Shown: positions 7,521-15,219 of the stretch, one piece after another | Layout of the letters: each line of letters begins with the position of its first letter | Position numbering within the stretch: position 1 is the first letter of the stretch | Assembly: GCA_019414545.1 (NCBI GenBank) | Contig: DXLV01000021.1 | Location: 1 to 30,420 of the forward strand | Source of the DNA: Collinsella sp. | GTDB taxonomy: Bacteria > Actinomycetota > Coriobacteriia > Coriobacteriales > Coriobacteriaceae | DNA length: 30,420 nt | Direction: 5' to 3' | Notes under the pieces: model-generated | The model's database searches: none | What the model was told of the DNA's origin: nothing | What the model saw: only the letters and a program-made list of their open reading frames with translations | Position numbers and translations under genes: made by a program

Positions 7521-8294
7521 ATGCTGCTCGCTATCGATATGGGAAACACGCAGACGGCCATGGGCCTGTTTGACGGAGACGAACTGGTGCAGTCGTGGCG
7601 CATGCCCACCGACCGCTCCTACACCGCCGACGAGATCCACGTGCGCCTGATGGGCTTTTTTAAGATGTACGACCTTTCGCTCGACGCGGTCGACGCGATC
7701 GCCTTTGCCGGTGTGGTGCCGCAACTCTCGCGCGAGTGGCATGCCGTGGCCAAGCGCATCGCGGCGGACGCTATCGTCATCGGACCGCAGACGGCCGCCG
7801 TGACCAAGCTGCGCGCGGCGCGCCCCCAGGCCGTGGGCGCCGACCGCGTCGCCAACGCCGTCGCCGCCGAGACCTTCTACGGCGCGCCGGCAATTGTGGT
7901 GGACTTTGGCACCGCGACCAATATCGACGTTATCGACGAGGACGGCTATTACATTGGCGGAGCGATCGCGCCGGGCATCCGCATCTCCATGGACGCGCTT
8001 GCCGCCCGTGCCGCCAAACTCGCCAGCGTCCCGCTCGAGGCGCCCGAGCATGCCATCGGCCGCGATACCGAGGAATGCATCAAGGTCGGCGCCGTGATGG
8101 GCGCCGCCTCCATGGCCGAAGGCCTGGTCGCTCGCATGAAGCGCGAGCTGGGCCGCGAGGACGCCACCGTTATCGCCACAGGCGGTCTCGCCGGCATCGT
8201 CGCCGATTCGACCGATGCCTTCGACGTGGTCGACGGGCAGCTCACCATCAAAGGCATCTGCGAAATCTACCGCCGCATGCAGAAGCTGGGATAG
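7521..8294 (+). CDS. coaX: Type III pantothenate kinase
   Basis: The product has 257 residues and phosphorylates pantothenate with ATP, the first step of coenzyme A synthesis. It has the ASKHA-fold phosphate loop IDMGNTQTAMG (5-15), the GADR motif with catalytic-type Asp108, DFGTATN (128-134) and GGAIAPGI (146-153). Length matches type III enzymes, which use a monovalent cation and resist CoA feedback. I chose ATG 7521, seven residues inside the longest frame, because GGGAG precedes it at the right distance and the sequence then begins with the conserved LLAIDMGNT. It appears to be a single-gene unit. Confidence 0.95.
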   Translation: MLLAIDMGNTQTAMGLFDGDELVQSWRMPTDRSYTADEIHVRLMGFFKMYDLSLDAVDAIAFAGVVPQLSREWHAVAKRIAADAIVIGPQTAAVTKLRAARPQAVGADRVANAVAAETFYGAPAIVVDFGTATNIDVIDEDGYYIGGAIAPGIRISMDALAARAAKLASVPLEAPEHAIGRDTEECIKVGAVMGAASMAEGLVARMKRELGREDATVIATGGLAGIVADSTDAFDVVDGQLTIKGICEIYRRMQKLG

Positions 8295-8325
8295 AGTAAA
8301 CGCCAGGTCGCAGCAACCAGCCGCC

Positions 8326-8377
8326 AATCCTATTCCTCAAAATCGAAAATTTTTCAGTTTTGAGGAATAGGATTTTT
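8326..8377. terminator. Hairpin terminator after coaX, copy 1 of a 41-bp palindrome
   Basis: Arms AATCCTATTCCTCAAAA and TTTTGAGGAATAGGATT enclose a 15-base centre that can pair further, and TTTTTT follows. The core at 8330-8370 is repeated in the same orientation at 9603-9643 with two differences. It could end coaX and, on the other strand, the DUF4143 gene. Confidence 0.8.
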
Positions 8378-8379
8378 TG

Positions 8380-9576
8380 CTAAGCCTCGCCGCACAACCA
8401 CCTCGCCAGGTCCACGATCTGCACCCCATCGCGATCCGTGGCCTCGTGATGTGTGCGGGCAAGAATCATCTTGGGATACGCATCGCCAATGCTCAGCAGT
8501 GGCGAAATCTCGCGTTCAAACGTCTTATCCGAGCTGATGTCGTCGCTCACCTGAATGTAGAGCTTCTCGCTTCGCTTGATTGCTACAAAGTTTATTTCCT
8601 TTTTATAGAGCACACCGACGTATACCTCGTATCCGCGGCGCAGCAGCTCGATGGCCACCATGTTCTCGTATACGCGTCCCCAATCCATATCACGTGTACC
8701 AAGCAGTGCGTATTTGAACGCGTGGTCTGCCAGGTAATACTTCTCGCCGCTCTTAAGGTATTTTTTGCCGCGAATGTCGTACCGACGAACTTTATAGAAG
8801 GCAAACGCATCGCACAGGTACCCCATGTACGTGCCGACCGTCTTATTCGTAATCTTTAGCCCATCCGCATTCAAAACATCTGTAATGTTGCGTGCCGACG
8901 TTATGTTGGAGACGTTGTCCATCATGTAATCGGCAATGCGCAGCAGTGCCGATTCGTTTCTCACGTTATGCCGCTGCACGATATCCCTCACGATGAGCGT
9001 TTTGAAGACATTGGAGAGATATTGGTAGCGCTGCTCCTGCAGTGGATAAGGGTAAGAGCCGGACATACCGCCGGTTCTCGCGTACTCATCGAAGTCGCGA
9101 TCGACCTCGCCCTCGTCACTATAGAGGCGATACTCCTCAAACGAGAATGGGGAAACCTCGATCTCGAACGTGCGCCCCGTAAAGAGCGTCGACAGATCGC
9201 TCGACAGCAAAAAGGCGTTCGATCCGGTGATGAAGATGTCGCACTGCTCGGATGCATGGAGGCTGTTGATCGCGCGTTCAAAGCCGTCGCACATCTGAAC
9301 CTCGTCGATAAGCAGGAAGTTTTGCTTGTCGGGCACTCGATGCTCTTTCACATAGGCGAGCAGGGCATGATATTCGAGCAGGCCCTCGAACTCGTCGAGG
9401 TTGTAATTGATATGGATGACATTCGAATTGGACAGATTTGCCTCCACGTAATCGCGGAGGGCCTCGAGCAATTTTGACTTACCGCTACGGCGAATGCCCG
9501 TTATGACCTTGATGTCCGGTACGCCAATAAGGCTCGTCAACGTGTCCATATATGACGTTCTATTGATGAGTTTCAT
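8380..9576 (-). CDS. AAA-family ATPase with DUF4143 C-terminal domain
   Basis: The product has 398 residues. An AAA_14-type domain carries Walker A GIRRSGKSK (27-35), Walker B FLLIDEVQ (87-94) and a sensor-like ITGSN (116-120). The C-terminal half has a winged-helix-like stretch (about 200-270) and a DUF4143 nuclease-like region (about 300-345: ENMVAIELLRRGYEVYVG, then KEINFVA and YIQV). In many relatives the second motif is E-x-D; here position 329 is Asn, so a nuclease activity, if any, may be lost. Family function is unknown, and copies are often numerous in gut bacteria. GGGAGG five bases before ATG 9576 fixes the start. The gene is AT-richer than its neighbours and lies between two copies of a 41-bp palindrome, which suggests a transferable cassette. 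Confidence 0.88.
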   Translation of the reverse strand: MKLINRTSYMDTLTSLIGVPDIKVITGIRRSGKSKLLEALRDYVEANLSNSNVIHINYNLDEFEGLLEYHALLAYVKEHRVPDKQNFLLIDEVQMCDGFERAINSLHASEQCDIFITGSNAFLLSSDLSTLFTGRTFEIEVSPFSFEEYRLYSDEGEVDRDFDEYARTGGMSGSYPYPLQEQRYQYLSNVFKTLIVRDIVQRHNVRNESALLRIADYMMDNVSNITSARNITDVLNADGLKITNKTVGTYMGYLCDAFAFYKVRRYDIRGKKYLKSGEKYYLADHAFKYALLGTRDMDWGRVYENMVAIELLRRGYEVYVGVLYKKEINFVAIKRSEKLYIQVSDDISSDKTFEREISPLLSIGDAYPKMILARTHHEATDRDGVQIVDLARWLCGEA

Positions 9577-9602
9577 TGGTGCCTCCCTGCGGTCTTCTAT
9601 CG

Positions 9603-9643
9603 CTATTCCTCAAAATCGAAAGATTTTCAGTTTTGAGGAATAG
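9603..9643. repeat. Copy 2 of the 41-bp palindrome flanking the DUF4143 gene
   Basis: Arms CTATTCCTCAAAA and TTTTGAGGAATAG surround a 15-base centre. Thirty-nine of 41 bases equal the copy at 8330-8370, in the same orientation. This copy lies just upstream of the ATPase start, so it is not simply a terminator of that gene. Confidence 0.9.
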
Positions 9644-9665
9644 GGTGCTGACAACCCATTCCCCA

Positions 9666-9710
9666 GACAACAAGACCCTCCCCGGCACAGCCGAGGAGGG
9701 TCTTGTTGTC
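9666..9710. terminator. Hairpin downstream of the biotin-ligase-like gene
   Basis: A perfect 16-bp stem (GACAACAAGACCCTCC with its complement) surrounds a 13-base loop. It lies 30 bp past the stop of the minus-strand gene. There is no clear T-run, so termination is probable rather than certain. Confidence 0.55.
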
Positions 9711-9740
9711 ATCGCTATCTTTGAGCGCGGGCGCCTCGCG

Positions 9741-10442
9741 TTACAGCCCGCGAATCCGTACGGCCTCGGGCGGAAACTCCTGCTCGCCGGCATCGGTCTT
9801 GATGGTCGCGCGGCCCCAGATGTCCAGGCCCGCAAACACACCGACCGCAAGCGGCAAGCCGTTGGGCGACACCGCCGCGACCTGACGACCCAACAGTGGC
9901 ACCATGTCAAAGTACTCGCCCAGCACCGGAGCCAGCGGGCCGGCAGCGCCCTGTGGTGTGTTGGCGGCAACCGCCCAGGTGTCCACGCGGACCAGCACGG
10001 CGGCGGCCAATGCCTCGATCAGCGCCTCATCTGCCATATCCACACCAAGCTCACCCAGCGCCGCACGCTCAATATCAACCGTCACCGCGGCAAACATGCC
10101 CGCAGCACCGGCACCGCCGTTCACGGCAACACGCGCGAGTGACGTCTCAAACGCAGGCGCACCGCACACGATGTCACTCGGCCACTGGATACCCACCTTA
10201 CCGGCAAGGCCCAGGCCCGGCGTCGACGTCGTGCCCACGAGCGCGTCCATCATGCCCATCGCGGCCACAAACGGCAGGCCGTGAAAGGCGTGCATATTCA
10301 CATCGGGGCGCACGACCAGCGAAAACGTCAGCGAAGCATCGCCCGCGCTCCACGCGCACCAGCCCGCGGACACGCCCTCGCGGCCCGCGTCACGCGCCGC
10401 GTCGAGCTCGGTGCCAGCGGCAACAGCATTCATCTCGATCAT
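9741..10442 (-). CDS. Biotin-protein-ligase-like protein, degenerate
   Basis: The product has 233 residues and no N-terminal DNA-binding domain. Its order of elements follows biotin protein ligases: GREGVSAGW where ligases have GRGRRGR, LTFSLVVRPD, VGIQWPSDIV where they have V-K-W-P-N-D, and a C-terminal SH3-like part (GVFAGLDIWGRATIKTDAG). Three things needed for catalysis look changed: the GRGR biotin loop, Lys to Gln and Asn to Ser in KWPND, and the active-site Lys of the KLAGIL motif (here APAFETS). It may be inactive or do something else. Its ATG directly follows the folP-K stop, so it is co-translated with folate genes. An alternative start is ATG 10433. Confidence 0.7.
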   Translation of the reverse strand: MIEMNAVAAGTELDAARDAGREGVSAGWCAWSAGDASLTFSLVVRPDVNMHAFHGLPFVAAMGMMDALVGTTSTPGLGLAGKVGIQWPSDIVCGAPAFETSLARVAVNGGAGAAGMFAAVTVDIERAALGELGVDMADEALIEALAAAVLVRVDTWAVAANTPQGAAGPLAPVLGEYFDMVPLLGRQVAAVSPNGLPLAVGVFAGLDIWGRATIKTDAGEQEFPPEAVRIRGL

Positions 10443-12164
10443 CTACATGCGCCCCAATTCGCCCACGATATGGCCCACGCGGTCCTCGGGCTCCTTGACC
10501 TCGACGCCGTTGTAGCGGAAGAACCGCGCCGGATCGTGCATCAGATCCTCGAGCGGCACCAGCACAAAGTCGCGCTCGCCGATCAGCGGATGCGGCAGGC
10601 GCAGCTTTTTGCCGCCGTGGGTCTCGCCGTCCATCCACAGCAGGTCCAAGTCGATGGTGCGCGGGCCGTTGGCCTTGGCCTTTTTGGAACGGTCGCGGCC
10701 CAGCTCGGCCTCGATCTTCATGAGCTCGTCGAGCAGCACCAATGGCGCCAGCTCGGTCTTGATCTCGATGACGGCGTTGGCAAACGCGTCCTGGCGCGTC
10801 TCGTAGGCCGGCTCGCTCTCGTAGATCTTGGAGGAGTTGGACACGCAGGTGAGTGGAATCTCGGCGATCATGTCGCGTGCGGCGCGGATGTTGTCGCAGC
10901 GATGCCCCAGGTTAGAGCCCACGGCCACAAACGCGCGGCGCGGCTGCGGCTTGGCAACCGCCCAGTAGCCGTTCAGGAACTGCGCAAAACCCGCGGCGTC
11001 GTGCACGCGCACGATGTTGGCACCGGCCTGGATGGCGCCCAGGGACACGCCAAACGTAGCGGCATCGCGCTCGGCGGCCTCGGTCACGCCCGAGACGGCG
11101 CCCACAAAGCGCTTGCGCGATACGGCGCACATGAGCGGATAGCCCAGTGACGCCATCTTGGCAGTCTCGCGCTGGATGACAATGTCCTCGTTGGCCGTCT
11201 TGCCAAAGCCCGGACCGGGATCGATGCAGATGCGGTCGCGCGACACGCCGGCGTGGATGAGCGCGCGGGCCTGGTCGGACAGAAAGCCCATGACGCGGCG
11301 CATGATGGGCGCCGAATCGGGCAGGGTGAAGCGGCGGAGCTGCGAGGTGGGCACGTAGGCTTCCTCGCGGCGGGCGCTGCGGCGCATCATGGCGGCCAGG
11401 TGGTCATTGGGCTCCGATGCGACCTCGGGCGCGGGCGCGACGGTCTCGGCGGCAGCAGCCTGCTCGGCGGCCGGCGTCTCCTGCTCGCTTGCAGGCTCGG
11501 TCGCGGGCTCCGGATCGCCAAACGGCAACGAGGGCTGCACCACGCCGCCCGGAAGCTTGGCCTCCGGCTTAGGCTCGCCCAGTAACTTGCCGCGACGGCG
11601 GCGAGCCGGCTTCTCAGCCTCACGCGCGGCCTCGGCAGCCGCCTCGCGCGCCTTCTCGGCAACAAACGCCGCCGCCGAGGTATCGAGCTGCACCGTTGCG
11701 TGCGTGCGGGTAGGCGCGGCGACCTCGCCGGCATGCATCACGATGACGCCGCAGGTGCTCGTCTTAACAAACTCGACCATCTTGGGGTCAGTGAAGCCGG
11801 TCACGTCGTTGACGATCGAGGCGCCGCAGCGCACGGCCGCCTTGGCAACCGCCACGTGACGCGTGTCGATCGAGACGATGGCGCCCTCTTTGGCCAGCGC
11901 GCGCACCACGGGCAGCACGCGGCGAGCCTCCTCGTCGGGATTAACCGGGGTAAAGCCGGGGCGCGTGGACTCGCCGCCTACGTCGATGATGTCGGCGCCG
12001 GCGTCGAGCATCGCCAGGCCGTACTCGATGGCGGCATCCGGGTCGAAGTGCTCCCCGCCATCGCTAAACGAATCGGGCGTCACGTTGAGGACGCCCATGA
12101 TGCGCGGACGGTCAAAGCTGAGCTCATACTTTCCGCACCGCCATGTCTTGCTGTCGTTCGCCAT
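10443..12164 (-). CDS. folP-folK: Bifunctional dihydropteroate synthase / HPPK
   Basis: The product has 573 residues. Residues about 20-405 are dihydropteroate synthase (GVLNVTPDSFSDGG 24-37, DVGGESTRPG 61-70, SIDT 98-101, NDVTG 119-123, DPGPGFGKT 315-323, SRKRF 349-353, RVHD 386-389). Residues about 410-573 are HPPK (AFVAVGSNLG 411-420, then NGPRTIDLDLL and HP...ERDFVLVPL). HPPK pyrophosphorylates the pterin and DHPS joins it to p-aminobenzoate. Residues about 147-280, after VMH, are an Ala/Glu/Pro-rich insert in place of the usual short MHxxGxPxxMQ loop. The start at 12164 follows AGGAGG by six bases; a longer upstream frame has no support. It lies between the sirtuin and biotin-ligase-like genes in one minus-strand set. 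Confidence 0.93.
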   Translation of the reverse strand: MANDSKTWRCGKYELSFDRPRIMGVLNVTPDSFSDGGEHFDPDAAIEYGLAMLDAGADIIDVGGESTRPGFTPVNPDEEARRVLPVVRALAKEGAIVSIDTRHVAVAKAAVRCGASIVNDVTGFTDPKMVEFVKTSTCGVIVMHAGEVAAPTRTHATVQLDTSAAAFVAEKAREAAAEAAREAEKPARRRRGKLLGEPKPEAKLPGGVVQPSLPFGDPEPATEPASEQETPAAEQAAAAETVAPAPEVASEPNDHLAAMMRRSARREEAYVPTSQLRRFTLPDSAPIMRRVMGFLSDQARALIHAGVSRDRICIDPGPGFGKTANEDIVIQRETAKMASLGYPLMCAVSRKRFVGAVSGVTEAAERDAATFGVSLGAIQAGANIVRVHDAAGFAQFLNGYWAVAKPQPRRAFVAVGSNLGHRCDNIRAARDMIAEIPLTCVSNSSKIYESEPAYETRQDAFANAVIEIKTELAPLVLLDELMKIEAELGRDRSKKAKANGPRTIDLDLLWMDGETHGGKKLRLPHPLIGERDFVLVPLEDLMHDPARFFRYNGVEVKEPEDRVGHIVGELGRM

Positions 12165-12186
12165 GAACATCCTCCTAAAATGCCCA

Positions 12187-12214
12187 CGCCGCCGAGCTTG
12201 GGGAGCTGGCGGCG
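12187..12214 (-). promoter_or_regulatory. GC-rich hairpin in the folP leader
   Basis: On the minus strand CGCCGCCAGCT pairs with AGCTCGGCGGCG around a short loop, followed within about 10 bases by ATTTTA and then the AGGAGG of folP. It lies in the 95-bp gap after the sirtuin gene. It could be a weak terminator or attenuator between the two genes. Confidence 0.45.
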
Positions 12215-12259
12215 GGGTCGCTTTGCACTCAGTCTTTCTATTGTATCCGCGCACACGGG

Positions 12260-13012
12260 CTAGAACGCAAACGCGGCCGCGATGTCGCAAGAAATCAGCA
12301 GGTCGGCATTTGCATCCTGATCGGTAGGCGCCAAATTGCAAATGGCCAGCGTATCGCCAGTAAAGTAACGCGTAAGGCCTGCCGCCGGATACACCACGAG
12401 CGAGGTCCCGCCCACAATGAGGGCATCGGCCGCGGCGATGGCGGCAACGGCACCGGTCAACACACGCTCGTCGAGCGGCTCTTCGTAGAGCACCACATCG
12501 GGCTTGATGCGACCACCGCACGCAGGGCACACGGGCACGCCCGCGGCGTCCTCATGCTCGCGCGAGCAAATCCACTCGGCGCTATAGACCGCGCCGCACG
12601 ACTGGCAAATGTTGCGATGGACCGATCCGTGCAGCTCGAATACGCGCTGCGAGCCCGCCATCTGATGCAAGCCGTCGATGTTTTGCGTCACCACGGCATC
12701 GAGCTTGCCAGCTCGCTCCAGCTCGGCCAGCTTGGTGTGGCAGCGGCTGGGCTTAGCGTTAAGCGCGATCATCTTGGTGCGGTAAAAGTCGAAGAACCCC
12801 GCCGGATGTGTCTCGTAAAAGCTGTGCGAGAGCATGGTCTCGGGCGGATAGGCAAACTGCTGGTGATACAGGCCGTCCACGCTGCGGAAATCGGGGATGT
12901 CACTCGCCGTGGAAACACCGGCGCCGCCAAAGAACACCACGCGCTTGTGGGTGTCAAACAGATCCGCCAGCGCGGCGGACGCCTGCCTGGGGTCCGATAT
13001 TGCCTGCGTCAT
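12260..13012 (-). CDS. SIR2-family NAD-dependent protein deacylase (sirtuin)
   Basis: The product has 250 residues. NAD-binding motifs are GGAGVSTASDIPDFRS (with Asp where many have Gly), TQNIDGLH, the catalytic-His motif ELHGS, and GGTSLVVYPA near the C-terminus. A zinc ribbon has two CxxC pairs (CQSCG and CPACGG). It would remove acyl groups from lysines using NAD+ and release nicotinamide; the substrate cannot be read from sequence. GGAGGG five bases upstream supports ATG 13012 over a 17-residue longer frame. It is divergent from exonuclease III and upstream of folP-K. Confidence 0.93.
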   Translation of the reverse strand: MTQAISDPRQASAALADLFDTHKRVVFFGGAGVSTASDIPDFRSVDGLYHQQFAYPPETMLSHSFYETHPAGFFDFYRTKMIALNAKPSRCHTKLAELERAGKLDAVVTQNIDGLHQMAGSQRVFELHGSVHRNICQSCGAVYSAEWICSREHEDAAGVPVCPACGGRIKPDVVLYEEPLDERVLTGAVAAIAAADALIVGGTSLVVYPAAGLTRYFTGDTLAICNLAPTDQDANADLLISCDIAAAFAF

Positions 13013-13147
13013 ATGAGCCCTCCGTCCTTGTTGATCGGGCGGCGTCGGGCGATGTCCCAGCATGCGACCTTTAAGTCAGCATGCGCGGAGCCCACCCCGC
13101 CCCTGTTGCGCTAATCTTAAGCCTGCCAACCCCGTCGAAAGGACACC

Positions 13148-13966
13148 ATGCCTCAGACTTACACTTTCGCCTCGTGGAACGTCAACGGCCTGCGCGCCGT
13201 GCTCAAAAAGGACCCGAGCTTTATCCAGATCGCGCAAGAACTCGACGTCGATATCCTGGCGCTGCAAGAGACCAAGTTGCAAGAAGGCCAGGTCGATATT
13301 GACCTGGCCGGCTATCACCAAACCTGGAGCTACGCCGAGCGTAAAGGCTATTCGGGCACTGCGGTCTTTAGCCGCCAGGAACCGCTGCGCGTGCTGCACG
13401 CCGACGCACTGCTACCCTACGCCGGCGAGAACGAGGCGGCCGTACTCGTCGCCCAAGCCGCAACCGAGGGCCGCGTCTGCGCGCTGGAGTTCGACAAGTT
13501 CTGGTTTGTGGATGTCTACACTCCCAACGCGCAAAACGAACTCGCCCGCATCGACGTGCGCATGGCCTGGGACGATGCTTACCGCGGCTTTTTGAACGCG
13601 CTCGAGCGCGAGACCGGCAAACCCGTCGTGACCTGCGGCGACTTTAACGTGGCGCACGAGGAGATCGACCTTAAGAACCCCAAGTCCAACCGCGGCAACG
13701 CCGGCTTTTCGGACGAGGAGCGCGGCAAGTTTACCGAGCTGCTCAACGCCGGCTTTACCGATACCTGGCGCGCGGCAAACCCCGACGTCGAGGGCGTCTA
13801 CAGCTGGTGGAGCTATCGCTTTAATGCCCGCAAGAACAACGCCGGCTGGCGCATCGACTACTTCCTGGTAAGCGACGCAATCGCCGACAACGTACGCGAC
13901 ACCGGCATCCGCGGCGACATCTTCGGCAGCGACCACTGCCCCGTCACCCTCACGCTAGAGCTCTAG
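13148..13966 (+). CDS. xth: Exodeoxyribonuclease III / AP endonuclease
   Basis: The product has 272 residues and belongs to the ExoA/Xth branch of the EEP nucleases, which cut at abasic sites and degrade duplex DNA 3' to 5'. Visible motifs are SWNVNGLRA (Asn11), LQETKL (Glu41), YSGTAVFS, VYTPNA, GDFNVAH, WWSYR and the terminal GSDHCPV (Asp262, His263). All metal-binding and catalytic positions expected for the family appear intact. GAAAGG before ATG 13148 sets the start. It is a single gene with a terminator at 14108-14138. Confidence 0.96.
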   Translation: MPQTYTFASWNVNGLRAVLKKDPSFIQIAQELDVDILALQETKLQEGQVDIDLAGYHQTWSYAERKGYSGTAVFSRQEPLRVLHADALLPYAGENEAAVLVAQAATEGRVCALEFDKFWFVDVYTPNAQNELARIDVRMAWDDAYRGFLNALERETGKPVVTCGDFNVAHEEIDLKNPKSNRGNAGFSDEERGKFTELLNAGFTDTWRAANPDVEGVYSWWSYRFNARKNNAGWRIDYFLVSDAIADNVRDTGIRGDIFGSDHCPVTLTLEL

Positions 13967-13969
13967 CCC

Positions 13970-14260
13970 CAGCTGATCCCCTGGGGACGGAGGAAAACGA
14001 ATCATTTTGGGCCTCGTGGTGGTATCCACGTGACCCATCCGCCACGAAACACGCCCATCTACTACGTTTAAGCCACCACCCTCAACCACAGCGAACAACG
14101 CAAAAAGAAAACCGCAGGTAGAAAGCCTGCGGTTTTTCATAAAACGCGGTTGTGTTTGGGGGTGTCGGGTCAAACGTAGTAGATAGGCTGATTTCGTGGC
14201 GGGCGAGTTCAGCTGATTCCCCGGGGACGTCTGGAGACGGAAGAAAACGGATCAATTTGG
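13970..14260. repeat. Composite repeat: direct repeats around an inverted repeat and a hairpin
   Basis: Outer direct repeats at 13970-14011 and 14210-14260 share CAGCTGAT-CCC-GGGGACG and GGA-GAAAACG-ATCA-TTTGG. Inside them, 31-bp inverted arms at 14039-14069 and 14172-14202 begin CCGCCACGAAA and end ATCTACTACGTTT, differing at about five central bases. The hairpin at 14108-14136 is at the centre. The nested symmetry suggests an immobile remnant or a MITE-like element downstream of xth. Confidence 0.75.
14108..14138 (+). terminator. Terminator of xth
   Basis: AAAACCGCAGG pairs with CCTGCGGTTTT around a 7-base loop, with a T-run at the end. It lies about 140 bp after the stop codon, inside the composite repeat. 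Confidence 0.85.
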
Positions 14261-14295
14261 CTCTTGAGGGTCACGACGCCCGTCATATCAGCCGG

Positions 14296-14461
14296 CCATT
14301 CCAAAACTATGCCAGTTTACGGGGCTAAATCGCGAACCCCCAACCATACGCAATTCCGAAATAATAAAACCGCAGGTAAACGGCTTGCTCTATTTCAAAA
14401 ATAGCCGGCATGGTCTGCTTGTGCCAATCTGGCCCCGTAAACCGGCATAGTTTTAAAATGG
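14296..14461. repeat. Second composite inverted-repeat element
   Basis: Thirty-five-base arms at 14296-14330 and 14427-14461 match with about six differences; each contains AAAACTATGCC or its complement and TTTACGGGGC. The 96-bp centre includes AAAACCGCAGGTA, the same start as the xth terminator hairpin but without its pairing half, and a small CTATTT/AAATAG hairpin at 14390-14404. The layout mirrors the element to its left, although the arm sequences differ. No gene is seen in 13967-14501. Confidence 0.75.
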
Positions 14462-14501
14462 CACTTCGGCAGTATTGATTCCCGCCCCGGCGCAACCAGC
14501 C

Positions 14502-15215
14502 CTACAGTCCGTACTTCACGACGACTCGGTTGATGCGGCGACACCAAGGCTTGTACAGGGCGACCAAAAACACGCAGGTCGCAAGGCCGTGCGTGATATC
14601 GAACGGTACGGCGGTGGCAAGACGCGCCATGGCACCCGCCCACGTGAGCGGTTGAACAAAACCGATAATGTCGTAGGCGTTGATCACAACGCCGTACAGC
14701 AAACCCGAAGCAAAGCCGTAGGTCAGCAGCGCCGGCATACGCACGGTGCCATCGGCGCGATCAAAAGCGCCGGCATGCGCCAGCGCACCGCCAACGTATC
14801 CCACGAGCCCCCAAGCATACATCTGCCACGGCGTCCACATGCCCTGTCCAAAAGAGAAATTGCTGGTCAGCGCCGCCAGCGCGCCAACCATAAAACCATT
14901 GCGGCGGCCAAGCGTCGCCCCCGCGATAATGGCGATGGCACTCACGGGTTTAAAGTCGGGAATGGGGCCAAACAAGATGCGCCCCGCCGCGGCCAACGCC
15001 GCCAGAACCAGCGTTGGCATAATCTGGCGCAGGCCCGGTCGCGACGCCTCGTAGCCTGCAAAGAACAGCGCAAGCACCAGCGCCACCACGACAAGCATGG
15101 CGAGCGCCGCCTGCTCGACGCCCGCCAGCAACGCCGCAGCCATCACGGCTGGCACCGCCAGCAGCAGCGGTATCTCCTGTTTTGCGAGTAGGCGCACGAT
15201 GCGATAATCCGCCAT
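14502..15215 (-). CDS. ECF transporter substrate-binding (S) component
   Basis: The product has 237 residues with about six hydrophobic segments. The central stretch GRILFGPIPDFKPVSAIAII, followed by GATLGRRNGF, SNFSFGQGMWTPWQMYAWG and a late AYD motif, is typical of S components in the CbrT/CblT-like group. The order S, fused double ATPase, T matches the cbrT-cbrU-cbrV arrangement proposed for cobalamin uptake, so a corrinoid or related vitamin is the leading guess. No B12 riboswitch was found upstream. I chose ATG 15215: the ATPase stop codon is five bases away, so translation is probably coupled. Confidence 0.8.
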   Translation of the reverse strand: MADYRIVRLLAKQEIPLLLAVPAVMAAALLAGVEQAALAMLVVVALVLALFFAGYEASRPGLRQIMPTLVLAALAAAGRILFGPIPDFKPVSAIAIIAGATLGRRNGFMVGALAALTSNFSFGQGMWTPWQMYAWGLVGYVGGALAHAGAFDRADGTVRMPALLTYGFASGLLYGVVINAYDIIGFVQPLTWAGAMARLATAVPFDITHGLATCVFLVALYKPWCRRINRVVVKYGL

Positions 15216-15219
15216 CCCA

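Noticed and set aside
12165..12530. An N-terminal extension of folP-K
   Set aside because: It runs antisense through the sirtuin coding end, and the AGGAGG site at the internal ATG is decisive.
14395..14643. An 82-residue minus-strand gene
   Set aside because: It spans a composite repeat arm and the end of the S-component gene, with no support.
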